Shown: positions 31,854-41,344 of the stretch, piece by piece
Numbering within the stretch: position 1 is the first letter of the stretch
Layout of the letters: each line of letters opens with the position of its first letter
Assembly: GCF_019090095.1 (NCBI RefSeq)
Contig: NZ_JAGQFP010000002.1
Location: 868,001 to 932,000 of the forward strand
Length of the DNA: 64,000 nucleotides
Source: Stutzerimonas stutzeri
Lineage (GTDB): Bacteria > Pseudomonadota > Gammaproteobacteria > Pseudomonadales > Pseudomonadaceae
Direction: 5' to 3'
Position numbers and translations under genes: made by a program
The notes under the pieces: generated by a model
Database searches by the model: none
What the model was told of the DNA's origin: nothing
The model's input: the letters and a program-made list of their open reading frames with translations, nothing else

Positions 31854-33173
31854 TCATTGGTAGCGATACAGCAGCATGGCGCCGGGCAGCGCCCAGACGA
31901 CGAACGCACCGATCAGGCCCAGCACGGATGGCAGAATCAGCCACCACACTTTCGGTGAAAGCGCGCCCATGGGGGCTTTCCATTGCACCAGCGTCAGGCT
32001 GGCGGCGCACAGGGTGGCGGCGAGCATTGCGCCGCCGATCACGTCGGTCGGCCAGTGCACGCCCAGGTAAACCCGAGACAGCGCGATGGCGGTCGCCGGC
32101 AGGGCTGCCAGCAACACCCAGGCCAGGCGCAAGCGCGGCGGTTGCCCGCGTCCGGCCAGCACGCCCAGGGTCAGGAAAAAGGCGAAGGCCGCCGAGCTGT
32201 GGCCACTGGGGAAGCTGAAGCTGTGCAGCGGTTCGACCAGGACTTCCGGGCGCACCCGGCCGAAGGTCGCTTTCAACGCACCATTGGCCAGCGCCGTGCC
32301 CAGCAGCGTCAGAATGGCGAATGCGGCAGCGCGCCATTGCCGCACGCCGATCAGCAACAGGCTCAGTAACACCGCGGCCCACAGCTGGGTACGGAAGTCG
32401 CCGGCACGGGTGACCACCACCATGAAACGATCGAAGCCCGAGCTGCGCTCGCCTTGCACGACCGCCATCAAGCCCTGGTCGAATTCCACCAGATAGGGCC
32501 AGCCGAAGAACAGGCCGATCAAGGCGGCGGCGCTCAGGCCTGTTGCATACGGCGTGACCCAGCGCATCTGGTGCAGGCTGCAGTGCACCACGCCGCCGAT
32601 GAGCAGCAGCAGTACTGCGATCACGAGACCTGCCTCAGGCCAGAAGCCTTCGGGCAGCGGCAGCCGTACCGCCGCGCCGGCCGTCCAGCCTGGCAACAGA
32701 TAAGCCATGGCCCAGCCGGCAGCAGCCACCAGGCTGACCAGCAGAAAGCGTCCGAACGGCATGTCGAGCATGCCAGCGGTGAGCGGGAGCATTGGCCGCA
32801 GTGGGCCAATGAAGCGCCCCACCAGCAGGCTGGCGATGCCATAACGATCGAAATACAGCTCAGCGCGGGACAGCCACTGCGGGTTATCGCGCAGGCCCCG
32901 CATATTACGAATGCTCTGGTGATAACGGCGCCCAAGTCCGTAGGACAGCAGGTCGCCCAAGAGGCCGCCGGCATAACCCAGCAGCAGGGTCTCGCCGAGG
33001 CTCAGCACGCCACTGCCGGCCAGCACCGCGATACCGAAGATGAGAACGGTGCCGGGCATCAGCAGGCCCACCACGGCGAGGCACTCCAGACAGGCCACCA
33101 GAAACAGGCTCACGCCCAGCCATTGCGGATTGTCGGCGAGCCAGCCGGTAAGTGTGGTGAGCCATTCGAACAT
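31854..33173 (-). CDS. DedA-PAP2 fusion membrane protein
   Basis: 439 residues. Residues 1-190 are a DedA/SNARE-associated (VTT) domain: GLLMPGTVLIFG, GDLLSYGLGRRYH and GRFIGPLRPMLPLTAGM, the last being the conserved DedA R-x3-P motif. Residues 220-430 are a PAP2 phosphatase with all three catalytic motifs: KATFGRVRP, FPSGHSSAAF and SRVYLGVHWPTD. DedA proteins are linked to undecaprenyl-phosphate or phospholipid translocation; PAP2 enzymes dephosphorylate undecaprenyl diphosphate or phosphatidate. The fusion may flip and dephosphorylate a lipid, which is inference. Confidence 0.88.
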   Translation of the reverse strand: MFEWLTTLTGWLADNPQWLGVSLFLVACLECLAVVGLLMPGTVLIFGIAVLAGSGVLSLGETLLLGYAGGLLGDLLSYGLGRRYHQSIRNMRGLRDNPQWLSRAELYFDRYGIASLLVGRFIGPLRPMLPLTAGMLDMPFGRFLLVSLVAAAGWAMAYLLPGWTAGAAVRLPLPEGFWPEAGLVIAVLLLLIGGVVHCSLHQMRWVTPYATGLSAAALIGLFFGWPYLVEFDQGLMAVVQGERSSGFDRFMVVVTRAGDFRTQLWAAVLLSLLLIGVRQWRAAAFAILTLLGTALANGALKATFGRVRPEVLVEPLHSFSFPSGHSSAAFAFFLTLGVLAGRGQPPRLRLAWVLLAALPATAIALSRVYLGVHWPTDVIGGAMLAATLCAASLTLVQWKAPMGALSPKVWWLILPSVLGLIGAFVVWALPGAMLLYRYQ

Positions 33174-33389
33174 GGGGTTTCCTCGAGTCGAGAGGGTTTC
33201 GACCCGGCAGCTGGCGCTCCGGTTTCAAGTGCCGGCCATGATACTGCCAATGCCGCGGCCGGCCGCGACGGCTTTGGCTCGCGGTGCGTAGCCGCCGGCG
33301 GTGCGCCGCGTCCGATTGATCCCAGCCATGGCGCATCGGCCTTTTCAGCCATTCGCCCGACGCCGCTGTGCGCCGGGCGCATGGGTGGC

Positions 33390-33395
33390 TATAAT
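33390..33395 (+). promoter_or_regulatory. Perfect -10 hexamer before proA
   Basis: TATAAT, 34 bases before the proA ATG, in the 256-base divergent gap. The hexamer at 17 bases upstream (TGTGCG) is not a good -35. It is the likely start of the long forward operon proA to dacC or beyond. Confidence 0.4.
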
Positions 33396-33429
33396 CAGCC
33401 GCTTTCTCTCCAGTCAGGCCAGCCAGACC

Positions 33430-34695
33430 ATGACCGAGTCCGTACTCGATTACATGACCCGCCTCGGTCGCGCCGCGCGCGAGGCGTCGCGCGTGCTTGC
33501 GCGTGCCACCACCGCGCAGAAGAACCGTGCCTTGCATGCCGCTGCGGCCGCGCTCGACGCCGCCCGCGAGGAACTGGTCAGTGCCAATCAGCGTGACCTT
33601 GCCGCTGGGCGTGCCAATGGCCTGGACGAGGCCATGCTCGACCGGCTGGCACTGACACCCGCGCGTATCGACGACATGATCGAAGGGCTGCGCCAGGTCG
33701 CGACCCTGCCCGATCCGATTGGTGAGATCCGCGACATGCGCTATCTGCCCTCCGGCATCCAGGTGGGCAAGATGCGTGTGCCGCTGGGCGTGGTCGGCAT
33801 CATTTACGAATCACGGCCGAACGTGACCATCGATGCTGCCAGCCTGTGCCTGAAGTCGGGCAATGCCACCATCCTGCGCGGTGGCTCCGAAGCGATTCAT
33901 TCGAATCAGGCGATTGCCCGTTGCATCCAGCTGGGGTTGGCCGAAGCCGAGTTGCCAGCTGCGGCGGTTCAAGTGGTCGAGACCACCGATCGTGCCGCTG
34001 TCGGCGCGCTGATCACCATGCCGGACTACGTGGATGTCATCGTGCCGCGTGGCGGCAAGGGCCTGATCGAACGCATCAGCCGCGATGCCAAGGTGCCGGT
34101 GATCAAGCATCTGGACGGCATCTGCCACGTCTACATCGACCAGGCCGCCGACATCGACAAGGCCATTCGTGTGGCCGACAACGCCAAGACCCAGCGTTAC
34201 GCGCCGTGCAACACCATGGAAACCTTGCTGGTGCATGCGGCCATCGCCGAGCGCGTATTGCCGCCGCTGGCCGCTATCTACCGTGAGAAAGGCGTCGAGC
34301 TGCGCGGCTGCCCGCGCACCTGCGCGCTGCTCGGCGAAGCCGTGCATGCCGCCAGCGAAGAGGATTGGTCGACCGAGTACAACGCGCCGATCCTGTCGAT
34401 CCGGGTGGTCGATTCCCTCGACCAGGCCATCGAGCACATCAATCACTACGGCTCGCAGCACACCGACGCCATCATCACGGAAAACTTCACCGATGCGCGC
34501 CGCTTCCTCACCGAAGTCGACTCGGCGTCGGTGATGGTCAACGCCTCCACGCGCTTTGCCGACGGTTTCGAGTATGGTCTGGGCGCCGAGATCGGCATCT
34601 CCACCGATAAGCTGCACGCGCGCGGGCCCGTAGGCCTGGAAGGGCTGACCAGCGAGAAATATGTCGTCTTCGGTGATGGCCATGTGCGTACTTGA
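33430..34695 (+). CDS. proA: Gamma-glutamyl phosphate reductase
   Basis: 421 residues from ATG 33430 ([21 protein letters not shown]). It reduces glutamyl-5-phosphate to the semialdehyde in proline synthesis. Aldehyde-dehydrogenase fold: [32 protein letters not shown], and the catalytic Cys in [13 protein letters not shown]. Its stop overlaps the nadD ATG by one base (TGATG). The neighbouring proA-nadD order is typical of Pseudomonas. Confidence 0.96.
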   Translation: MTESVLDYMTRLGRAAREASRVLARATTAQKNRALHAAAAALDAAREELVSANQRDLAAGRANGLDEAMLDRLALTPARIDDMIEGLRQVATLPDPIGEIRDMRYLPSGIQVGKMRVPLGVVGIIYESRPNVTIDAASLCLKSGNATILRGGSEAIHSNQAIARCIQLGLAEAELPAAAVQVVETTDRAAVGALITMPDYVDVIVPRGGKGLIERISRDAKVPVIKHLDGICHVYIDQAADIDKAIRVADNAKTQRYAPCNTMETLLVHAAIAERVLPPLAAIYREKGVELRGCPRTCALLGEAVHAASEEDWSTEYNAPILSIRVVDSLDQAIEHINHYGSQHTDAIITENFTDARRFLTEVDSASVMVNASTRFADGFEYGLGAEIGISTDKLHARGPVGLEGLTSEKYVVFGDGHVRT

Positions 34696-35354
34696 TGGCC
34701 GTTAAGCAACGGCCACGGCGCATCGGCGTTCTCGGCGGTACCTTCGATCCGGTGCACATCGGGCACCTGCGTGGGGCGCTGGAGGTGGCCGAGACGCTCG
34801 GCCTCGACGAAGTCCGGCTGGTTCCCAATTTCCGCCCGCCTCATCGCGAGGCGCCGAACAGCTCCGCTCAGGATCGTCTGGCCATGGTTCGGTTGGCTGT
34901 GCAGGACCTGCCATTGCTCGGGGTGGATGCGCGCGAACTGGAGCGCGACAGACCGTCGTACACACTCGACACGCTGGTGTCGTTGCGTGAAGAGCTGGAC
35001 CACAACGATCAGATCTTCCTCATCGTCGGCTGGGACGCTTTTTGCGGACTGCCCACCTGGTATCGCTGGGAAGAACTGCTCGATCACAGCCACATCCTGG
35101 TCCTGCAACGGCCGGATGCCGATAGCGAAGCGCCGGAAGCGTTGCGCAATCTGCTGGCGGCGCGCAGCGTCAACGACCCGCTGGCGCTTGCCGGCCGCGG
35201 GGGACAAATCGCTTTCGTCTGGCAGGCGCCGCTCGAGGTGTCGGCGACACGAATTCGTCAATTTCTGGCCAGCGGCCGGTCGGTCCGTTTTCTGGTACCC
35301 GACGCCGTACTGGCTTATATCAACGCGCACGGACTTTACCGGGCGTCGAACTGA
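34695..35354 (+). CDS. nadD: Nicotinate-nucleotide adenylyltransferase
   Basis: 219 residues. The nucleotidyltransferase motif [12 protein letters not shown] lies near the N terminus and the second one, [14 protein letters not shown] (S-x-T-x-x-R), near the C terminus. It makes deamido-NAD from nicotinate mononucleotide and ATP. I chose ATG 34695, sharing its A with the proA TGA; an in-frame TTG three bases earlier is possible. rsfS follows 14 bases later. Confidence 0.95.
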   Translation: MAVKQRPRRIGVLGGTFDPVHIGHLRGALEVAETLGLDEVRLVPNFRPPHREAPNSSAQDRLAMVRLAVQDLPLLGVDARELERDRPSYTLDTLVSLREELDHNDQIFLIVGWDAFCGLPTWYRWEELLDHSHILVLQRPDADSEAPEALRNLLAARSVNDPLALAGRGGQIAFVWQAPLEVSATRIRQFLASGRSVRFLVPDAVLAYINAHGLYRASN

Positions 35355-35368
35355 GGTTGTTTCACGTT

Positions 35369-35728
35369 ATGCAGAATGAAGCTTTGGTCCAGCTGGCCGT
35401 CAGCGCCCTGGAAGACCTGAAAGGGGCCGACATCACCACCATCGATGTGCGCGGCAAGACCAGCGTCACCGATTTCATGGTGATCGCCAGCGGTACGTCC
35501 AGCCGCCACGTCAAGTCGCTGGCCGACAACGTGCTGGAAAAGGTCAAGGAGCAGGGCGTGCGGCCGCTGGGCAGCGAAGGCCTGGACGGCGGCGAGTGGG
35601 CGCTGCTCGATTTGGGCGATGTGGTGGTGCATGTCATGCAGGTGCCGACTCGCCAGTTCTATGACCTCGAGCGTCTCTGGCAGGGTGCGGAGCAGAGCCG
35701 CGCGCAGCACGCCGGCGAGCCGGAATAA
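35369..35728 (+). CDS. rsfS: Ribosomal silencing factor
   Basis: 119 residues, RsfS/Iojap family, which binds L14 on the 50S subunit and blocks subunit joining under nutrient limitation. [23 protein letters not shown] and [16 protein letters not shown] are the family blocks. Start at ATG 35369 ([11 protein letters not shown]); GAGG is about 12 bases upstream, so the site is weak and translation may depend on nadD. rlmH begins six bases after the stop. Confidence 0.94.
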   Translation: MQNEALVQLAVSALEDLKGADITTIDVRGKTSVTDFMVIASGTSSRHVKSLADNVLEKVKEQGVRPLGSEGLDGGEWALLDLGDVVVHVMQVPTRQFYDLERLWQGAEQSRAQHAGEPE

Positions 35729-35734
35729 ATACCC

Positions 35735-36202
35735 GTGCGGATCAAGCTGGTGGCGGTGGGTTCGAAGATGCCGCGCTGGGTCGAGGACGGCTGGCACGAA
35801 TATGCCAAGCGTCTGCCGTCCGAGCTACCGCTGGAGCTGCACGAGATACCGCTCAACACCCGCGGCAAGAACGCCGATGTGGCGCGGCTGATACGCCAGG
35901 AAGGCGAGGCCATGCTGGCCAAGGTGCAGCCGGGCGAGCGCATCGTCACCCTGGAGGTGACCGGGCGCCTCTGGAGCACCGAACAACTGGCTGCCGAGCT
36001 GGAGCGCTGGCGCCTCGATGCGCGTAACGTCAACCTGATGGTCGGGGGGCCGGAAGGGTTGGCGCCCGAGGTCTGCGCGCGCAGTGAGCAGCGTTGGTCG
36101 TTGTCACCCTTGACCTTGCCGCATCCGCTGGTGCGCATCCTCATCGGCGAGCAGATCTATCGCGCCTGGTCGTTGCTTTCGGGCCACCCCTACCACAAGT
36201 AG
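35735..36202 (+). CDS. rlmH: 23S rRNA (pseudouridine1915-N3)-methyltransferase
   Basis: 155 residues from a GTG start, exactly the usual length. SPOUT methyltransferase: [11 protein letters not shown] forms the SAM-binding knot, and the C terminus [21 protein letters not shown] plus SGHPYHK is highly conserved. It methylates pseudouridine 1915 in helix 69 of 23S rRNA on the 70S ribosome. The pairing rsfS-rlmH followed by mrdA-rodA is widely conserved in proteobacteria. Confidence 0.96.
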   Translation: MRIKLVAVGSKMPRWVEDGWHEYAKRLPSELPLELHEIPLNTRGKNADVARLIRQEGEAMLAKVQPGERIVTLEVTGRLWSTEQLAAELERWRLDARNVNLMVGGPEGLAPEVCARSEQRWSLSPLTLPHPLVRILIGEQIYRAWSLLSGHPYHK

Positions 36203-36218
36203 TCCAGCCAAACCCAAG

Positions 36219-38108
36219 ATGTCACAGCCCATTCCCCTCAAAGATCACGAAAAAGACGCCCGTCTGGTGCGTCAGCGGGTGCTCGTGGGCGGCGTGATAG
36301 TGGCGCTGCTGATCGGGGTGTTGATTGCGCGTTTGTATTACCTGCAGGTCATCCAGTACCAGTACCACTCCACGCTCTCGGAGAACAACCGGGTCCATGT
36401 CCAGCCGATTCCGCCCAATCGTGGGCTGATCTTCGACAGAACCGGCAAGATCATTGCGGACAACCGTCCGAGCTTCAGCCTGACGGTTACCCGTGAGCGT
36501 GCCGAGGATTGGCGCCAGACGCTCGATACCGTGGTCGAGGTGCTGGGACTGTCGAGTGAAGAGCGCGAGCTGTTCGAGAAGCGCGTGCTGCAAGGGCGAC
36601 GGCCGTTCGAGCCGGTGCCCATCATGTACGAGCTGTCCGAGGAGCAGATCGCCCGCATCGCCGTCGACCAGTTCCGTCTGCCTGGGATCGAGGTCGCGGC
36701 ACAGTTGGTCCGGCATTATCCGCAGGGCGAGCACTTCGCGCATTCGGTCGGCTACGTCGGGCGCATCAACGAGGCGGAGGTCAAGCAGCTCGATCCGGTC
36801 AACTACAGCGGCACGCACCACATCGGCAAGACCGGCATCGAACGCTTCTACGAAGACGCTCTGCACGGCCAGGTAGGGTACGAGGAAGTCGAGACCAACG
36901 CCCGTGGGCGGGTGCTGCGGGTGCTGAAACGCACCGATCCGATTCCTGGCAAGGACATTACCCTGACCCTGGATCTGGAGCTGCAGAAGGCGGCGGAGGC
37001 TGCACTGGCGGGGCGCAGGGGCGCGGTCGTGGCGCTGCAGCCGGCCACCGGCGAGGTGCTGGCGATGGTCAGCCAGCCGAGCTTCGACCCCAATCTGTTC
37101 GTCACCGGTATCAGTTTCAAGGACTACGGCGCGCTGCGCGATTCGATCGACCGGCCGCTGTTCAACCGCGTGTTGCGCGGCCTGTATCCGCCCGGCTCGA
37201 CGATCAAGCCAATGATGGCGGTGGCCGGTCTGGATACCGGTGTGGTCACCGAGGACACCCGAGTGTTCGACCCTGGCTTTTTCCAGCTGCCGAACGTCAA
37301 GCACAAGTACCGCAACTGGAACCGAGGGGGCGATGGCTGGGTAAATCTGGAAACCGCCATCATGCGCTCCAACGACACTTATTTTTACGAGCTGGCCCAC
37401 AAGATGGGCATCGACCGCATGTACGACTACATGACTCGCTTCGGCATCGGCCAACGCGTGTCGCTCGATATGTTCGAGGAGACAGCCGGCCTGATGCCGT
37501 CGCGGGATTGGAAGCGAGCGCGCTATCGCCAGGCCTGGTATCCAGGCGAGACGGTCATCCTCGGCATCGGCCAGGGCTATATGCAGGCCACGCCTTTGCA
37601 GCTGGCGCAGGCCACGGCGTTGATGGCGACCCATGGCAAGTGGATCCGCCCGCATCTGGCGAAAAGCCTCGAAGGTCAGGCGCCGGTCGATCCGGAGCCG
37701 ATGCCCGACATCCAGTTACGCGATCCGCGCTACTGGAAGGCAGCGATCAATGGGATGGAACAGGTGCTGCACGGCGCGCGCGGCACGGCAAAAAAAGTCG
37801 GCGACACCATGAAATACCGGGGCGCTGGCAAGAGCGGTACCGCCCAGGTGGTGGCGATCAAGCAGGGCGAGCGCTACAACAGCGGCAAACTGGCCGAGCG
37901 TCATCGTGACCACGCGCTGTTCGTGGCCTTTGCCCCCGTCGACAATCCGCAGATCGCAGTGGCGGTCATGGTCGAAAATGGTGAGTCCGGTTCCGGGGTC
38001 GCGGCACCGGTGGCCAAGCAGGTCATGGACGCCTGGTTGCTCGATGAAAACGGTGAATTGAAGGCCGAATATGCGAAACCGCCGACCGCCGAGGTGGCAA
38101 AGCCATGA
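36219..38108 (+). CDS. mrdA: Penicillin-binding protein 2
   Basis: 629 residues. One transmembrane helix at about 22-44, a dimerisation/pedestal part (PNRGLIFDRTGKIIADNRPS), and a transpeptidase domain with the catalytic Ser in PPGSTIKPMM (S-x-x-K), MRSNDTYF (S-x-N) and KSGTAQ (K-T/S-G). It is the elongasome transpeptidase, target of mecillinam, and works with RodA. The stop overlaps the rodA start as ATGA. Confidence 0.96.
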   Translation: MSQPIPLKDHEKDARLVRQRVLVGGVIVALLIGVLIARLYYLQVIQYQYHSTLSENNRVHVQPIPPNRGLIFDRTGKIIADNRPSFSLTVTRERAEDWRQTLDTVVEVLGLSSEERELFEKRVLQGRRPFEPVPIMYELSEEQIARIAVDQFRLPGIEVAAQLVRHYPQGEHFAHSVGYVGRINEAEVKQLDPVNYSGTHHIGKTGIERFYEDALHGQVGYEEVETNARGRVLRVLKRTDPIPGKDITLTLDLELQKAAEAALAGRRGAVVALQPATGEVLAMVSQPSFDPNLFVTGISFKDYGALRDSIDRPLFNRVLRGLYPPGSTIKPMMAVAGLDTGVVTEDTRVFDPGFFQLPNVKHKYRNWNRGGDGWVNLETAIMRSNDTYFYELAHKMGIDRMYDYMTRFGIGQRVSLDMFEETAGLMPSRDWKRARYRQAWYPGETVILGIGQGYMQATPLQLAQATALMATHGKWIRPHLAKSLEGQAPVDPEPMPDIQLRDPRYWKAAINGMEQVLHGARGTAKKVGDTMKYRGAGKSGTAQVVAIKQGERYNSGKLAERHRDHALFVAFAPVDNPQIAVAVMVENGESGSGVAAPVAKQVMDAWLLDENGELKAEYAKPPTAEVAKP

Positions 38109-39250
38109 GCGGGACATTTGATCGTACCCTGTCGACCACCGACGTGATGCGTCGGCGGGCCACCCTGCTGCAACGCATGCACATCGATGGGGTGCTGTTG
38201 TTGCTGTTGTTGGTGCTGGCTGCCGGCAGCTTGTTCGTGCTCTATTCGGCCGGTGGCCGGAACTGGGACCTGCTGCTCAAGCAGGCGGCGTCCTACGGGA
38301 TCGGCCTCGGCGCGATGCTGGTGATCGCCCAGCTGGAGCCGCGATTCATGGCGCGCTGGGTGCCTCTGGGGTATCTGCTGGTCGTGGCGCTATTGGTGGC
38401 GGTGGATTTCGTGGGTTACACCGCGATGGGCGCGACGCGCTGGATCAGTATTCCGGGGGTGATTCGCTTTCAGCCGTCGGAATTCATGAAGATCATCATG
38501 CCGATGACCATTGCCTGGTACCTGTCGGCCAGGGCGCTGCCACCCGGACTCAAACATACGCTGGTCAGCCTGGGGCTCATCCTGACGCCCTTCGTATTGA
38601 TTCTCAAACAGCCGGACCTGGGCACCTCGATGCTGGTACTGGTCTCCGGCGCCTTCGTGCTGTTCATGGCCGGGCTGCGCTGGCGCTGGATACTCGGTGC
38701 GGTTGCAGCCCTGGTCCCCGTTGCCGTGGGCATGTGGTACTTCGTCCTGCACAACTACCAGAAGCAGCGTGTGCATACCTTTCTCGATCCCGAGAGCGAT
38801 CCGCTGGGGACCGGCTGGAACATCATCCAGTCCAAGGCGGCGATTGGTTCCGGCGGCGTGTTCGGCAAGGGCTGGCTGATGGGCACCCAGTCGCACCTGG
38901 ATTTTTTGCCGGAAAGCCATACGGACTTTATCATTGCGGTCCTCGCGGAAGAGTTCGGCCTGGTCGGTGTCTGCTTGCTGCTGCTGGTGTACTCGTTGCT
39001 GATCGCGCGCGGGCTGGTCATCACCGCCCAGGCGCAGACGCTGTTCGGCAAGCTGCTCGCCGGCGCGCTGACGATGACGTTCTTCATTTATGTATTCATC
39101 AACATCGGTATGGTCAGCGGGCTGCTTCCAGTCGTAGGCGTGCCGTTACCCTTTATCAGTTTCGGTGGCACTTCATTGGTGACCCTGCTATCAGGGTTCG
39201 GGGTTTTGATGTCGATCCACACCCATCGCAAGTGGATCGCACAGGTTTGA
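38105..39250 (+). CDS. rodA: Rod shape-determining glycosyltransferase RodA
   Basis: 381 residues, about ten transmembrane segments, SEDS family. FQPSEFMKIIMPM, KQPDLGTSMLVL, WNIIQSKAAIGSGGVFGKGW and LPESHTDFI are the conserved cytoplasmic and periplasmic blocks; the last lies in the large periplasmic loop. It polymerises lipid II into glycan strands together with PBP2. It overlaps mrdA by four bases; mltB follows directly. Confidence 0.96.
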   Translation: MSGTFDRTLSTTDVMRRRATLLQRMHIDGVLLLLLLVLAAGSLFVLYSAGGRNWDLLLKQAASYGIGLGAMLVIAQLEPRFMARWVPLGYLLVVALLVAVDFVGYTAMGATRWISIPGVIRFQPSEFMKIIMPMTIAWYLSARALPPGLKHTLVSLGLILTPFVLILKQPDLGTSMLVLVSGAFVLFMAGLRWRWILGAVAALVPVAVGMWYFVLHNYQKQRVHTFLDPESDPLGTGWNIIQSKAAIGSGGVFGKGWLMGTQSHLDFLPESHTDFIIAVLAEEFGLVGVCLLLLVYSLLIARGLVITAQAQTLFGKLLAGALTMTFFIYVFINIGMVSGLLPVVGVPLPFISFGGTSLVTLLSGFGVLMSIHTHRKWIAQV

Positions 39251-39255
39251 ATAGA

Positions 39256-40281
39256 GTGAATTTCTTGAATCCATTACGGCGTGGCTGGTTGGCACGGGTG
39301 CTCTGCGGGGCGGGTTTGTTCGGTGGGTTCGGCGGCGCCTGCGTGGCGGTCGCGGCGGACTATGAAGGCGAAAAGGTTGCCGAGTTCGTTCGTGAAATGA
39401 CCCAGGATTACGGATTCGCCAGTGAACAGTTGGTGGAGATGCTGGCCCAGGCCGAGCGCAAGCAGGCGATTCTCGATGCGATCTCGCGACCGGCCGAGCG
39501 CGTGAAGCCCTGGAAAGAATACCGGCCGATCTTCATCACCGATTCACGTATCGCGCAGGGGGTCGACTTCTGGCGGGAAAACGAAGCGGCGCTGACGCGG
39601 GCCGAGCAGGTTTATGGCGTGCCGGCGGAGATCATCGTCGCCATCATCGGCGTCGAAACCTTCTACGGACGCAATACCGGCAATTACCGCGTCATCGATG
39701 CGCTGTCGACATTGGGTTTCGATTATCCGCCGCGCGAACCCTTCTTCCGCCAGCAGCTCAAGGAGTTTCTGTTGCTCGCGCGTGAAGAGCAGGTCGATCC
39801 GCTTACCTTGACCGGGTCCTATGCCGGCGCGATGGGTCTGCCGCAATTCATGCCGAGCAGCTTCCGTGCTTATGCCGTGGACTTTGACGACGATGGCCAT
39901 ATCGACATCTGGAAGAATCCCGTCGACGCCATCGGCAGTGCCGCCAACTACTTCAAACAGCACGGTTGGTTGGCCGGCGAGCCGGTGGTGGCTCGCGCCA
40001 CCGTCGAGGGCGAGCGGCACAGCGAAGGCCTGACCGAGGGCCTCGAGCCGGTCCTGAGCGCGGCCGAGTTGCGTCAGCTGGGCTGGCACTGGCAGACCGA
40101 CGAACAGATCGCCGATGACACCGCCGTGACCGCCTTTCGCCTGGATGGCGCAGACGGTGACGAGTACTGGGTCGGCCTGCCGAATTTCTATGTCATCACG
40201 CGCTACAACCGGAGCGTGATGTACGCCATGGCGGTGCACCAACTTGCTGAGCGACTGGCCCGCGCGCGAGGTGAGCAATGA
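39256..40281 (+). CDS. mltB: Lytic murein transglycosylase B
   Basis: About 341 residues if translation begins at GTG 39256; TTG at 39247 (overlapping the rodA stop) and TTG at 39265 are equally in frame and none has a strong ribosome-binding site. The signal region includes LCGAGLFGGFGGACVAVAADYE; the Cys there could be a lipid site, as in other MltB proteins. Slt-fold catalytic Glu in IGVETFYGRNTG; TGSYAGAMGLPQFMPSSF and DGHIDIWKNPVDAIGSAANYF follow. It cleaves glycan strands to anhydromuropeptides. rlpA overlaps its stop by four bases. Confidence 0.93.
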   Translation: MNFLNPLRRGWLARVLCGAGLFGGFGGACVAVAADYEGEKVAEFVREMTQDYGFASEQLVEMLAQAERKQAILDAISRPAERVKPWKEYRPIFITDSRIAQGVDFWRENEAALTRAEQVYGVPAEIIVAIIGVETFYGRNTGNYRVIDALSTLGFDYPPREPFFRQQLKEFLLLAREEQVDPLTLTGSYAGAMGLPQFMPSSFRAYAVDFDDDGHIDIWKNPVDAIGSAANYFKQHGWLAGEPVVARATVEGERHSEGLTEGLEPVLSAAELRQLGWHWQTDEQIADDTAVTAFRLDGADGDEYWVGLPNFYVITRYNRSVMYAMAVHQLAERLARARGEQ

Positions 40282-41267
40282 CCGTTCGTTTGCTGGCGGC
40301 GGCCCTTGCCGCTGTGGTCCTGGCTGGTTGCTCCTCGTCGCCGACACCGCGCTCGTCGGGGCCGGCAGCGAGTGCCGAGGTGGGCGATCCGCGCGACTAT
40401 GCGCGCCCGCACAAGGACGGCGCGCCCTGGTGGGATGTCGATGTCTCGCGCATCCCGGATGCCACGCCGATGCCACATAACGGCCCGTTCAAGGCCAACC
40501 CCTACACGGTGCTCGGCAAGACCTACTACCCGATCGGCGACGGCCGTCATTATCGCGAGACCGGGACGGCGTCCTGGTACGGCACCAAGTTCCATGGCCA
40601 GCCCACGGCCAACGGCGAGAAGTACGACCTGTATGGCATGAGCGCTGCGCACAAGACGCTGCCTTTGCCCAGCTACGTTCGAGTGACCAATCTCGACAAC
40701 GGCAAGACCGTGGTGCTGCGGGTCAACGATCGCGGCCCCTTCTACTCGGACCGGATCATCGACCTGTCTTTCGCCGCGGCGAAAAAGCTCGGTTATGCCG
40801 AAGTCGGTACGGCGCGGGTCAAGGTTGAAGGCATCGATCCCGAGCAGTGGTGGGCCGAACGCGGAAAGCCGGTGCCCATGGTCCTTGCGCAAGCTCCAAC
40901 GGCCGGCAGCAAGGCGGCCGCCCCGTCGCTGGCGCAGCCCGTCGAGCAGTACACGCCACCGCCGGCGCAACACGCTGGCGCCACCTTGCCGGTGCAGGTC
41001 GACAACGGCGACCAGGCGCCGGCTGGCAAGTCGGGCGTGTTTCTCCAGGTCGGTGCATTCGCCAACCCGGACGCGGCCCAGCTGCTGCGTGACAAGCTCA
41101 GCAGCATGACTGCCGCGCCAGTGTTCGTCAGTTCCGTGGTGCATCAGGAGCAGATTCTGCATCGGGTGCGCCTGGGGCCGATCCACTCCGCGGACGAGGC
41201 CGCGCAGCTCGAGCAGAGTGTTCGTCTCGCCAATTTGGGAGACCCCAGACGAGTACGGGGTGATTGA
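40278..41267 (+). CDS. rlpA: RlpA, septal lytic transglycosylase lipoprotein
   Basis: 329 residues. Signal and lipobox (LAGC, Cys18), a double-psi beta-barrel at about 90-190 (ETGTASWYGTKFHGQPTANG, VRVTNLDNGKTVVLRVNDRG), an Ala/Pro-rich linker, and a C-terminal SPOR domain from about 252 (GVFLQVGAFANPDAAQLLRDKL). In P. aeruginosa RlpA cuts glycan strands lacking stem peptides, and the SPOR domain directs it to such strands at the septum. It overlaps mltB by four bases, so the two transglycosylases are made together. Confidence 0.95.
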   Translation: MTVRLLAAALAAVVLAGCSSSPTPRSSGPAASAEVGDPRDYARPHKDGAPWWDVDVSRIPDATPMPHNGPFKANPYTVLGKTYYPIGDGRHYRETGTASWYGTKFHGQPTANGEKYDLYGMSAAHKTLPLPSYVRVTNLDNGKTVVLRVNDRGPFYSDRIIDLSFAAAKKLGYAEVGTARVKVEGIDPEQWWAERGKPVPMVLAQAPTAGSKAAAPSLAQPVEQYTPPPAQHAGATLPVQVDNGDQAPAGKSGVFLQVGAFANPDAAQLLRDKLSSMTAAPVFVSSVVHQEQILHRVRLGPIHSADEAAQLEQSVRLANLGDPRRVRGD

Positions 41268-41344
41268 TCCCTTTCCGGTGCTCGACTAGACCTATGCGGC
41301 GCTTCATCAACAACCCTTTGGCACATCAATCTTCTGAGAGAGCA

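Noticed and set aside
36222..37655. 477-codon open frame on the minus strand
   Set aside because: Antisense to mrdA, whose catalytic motifs are all present.
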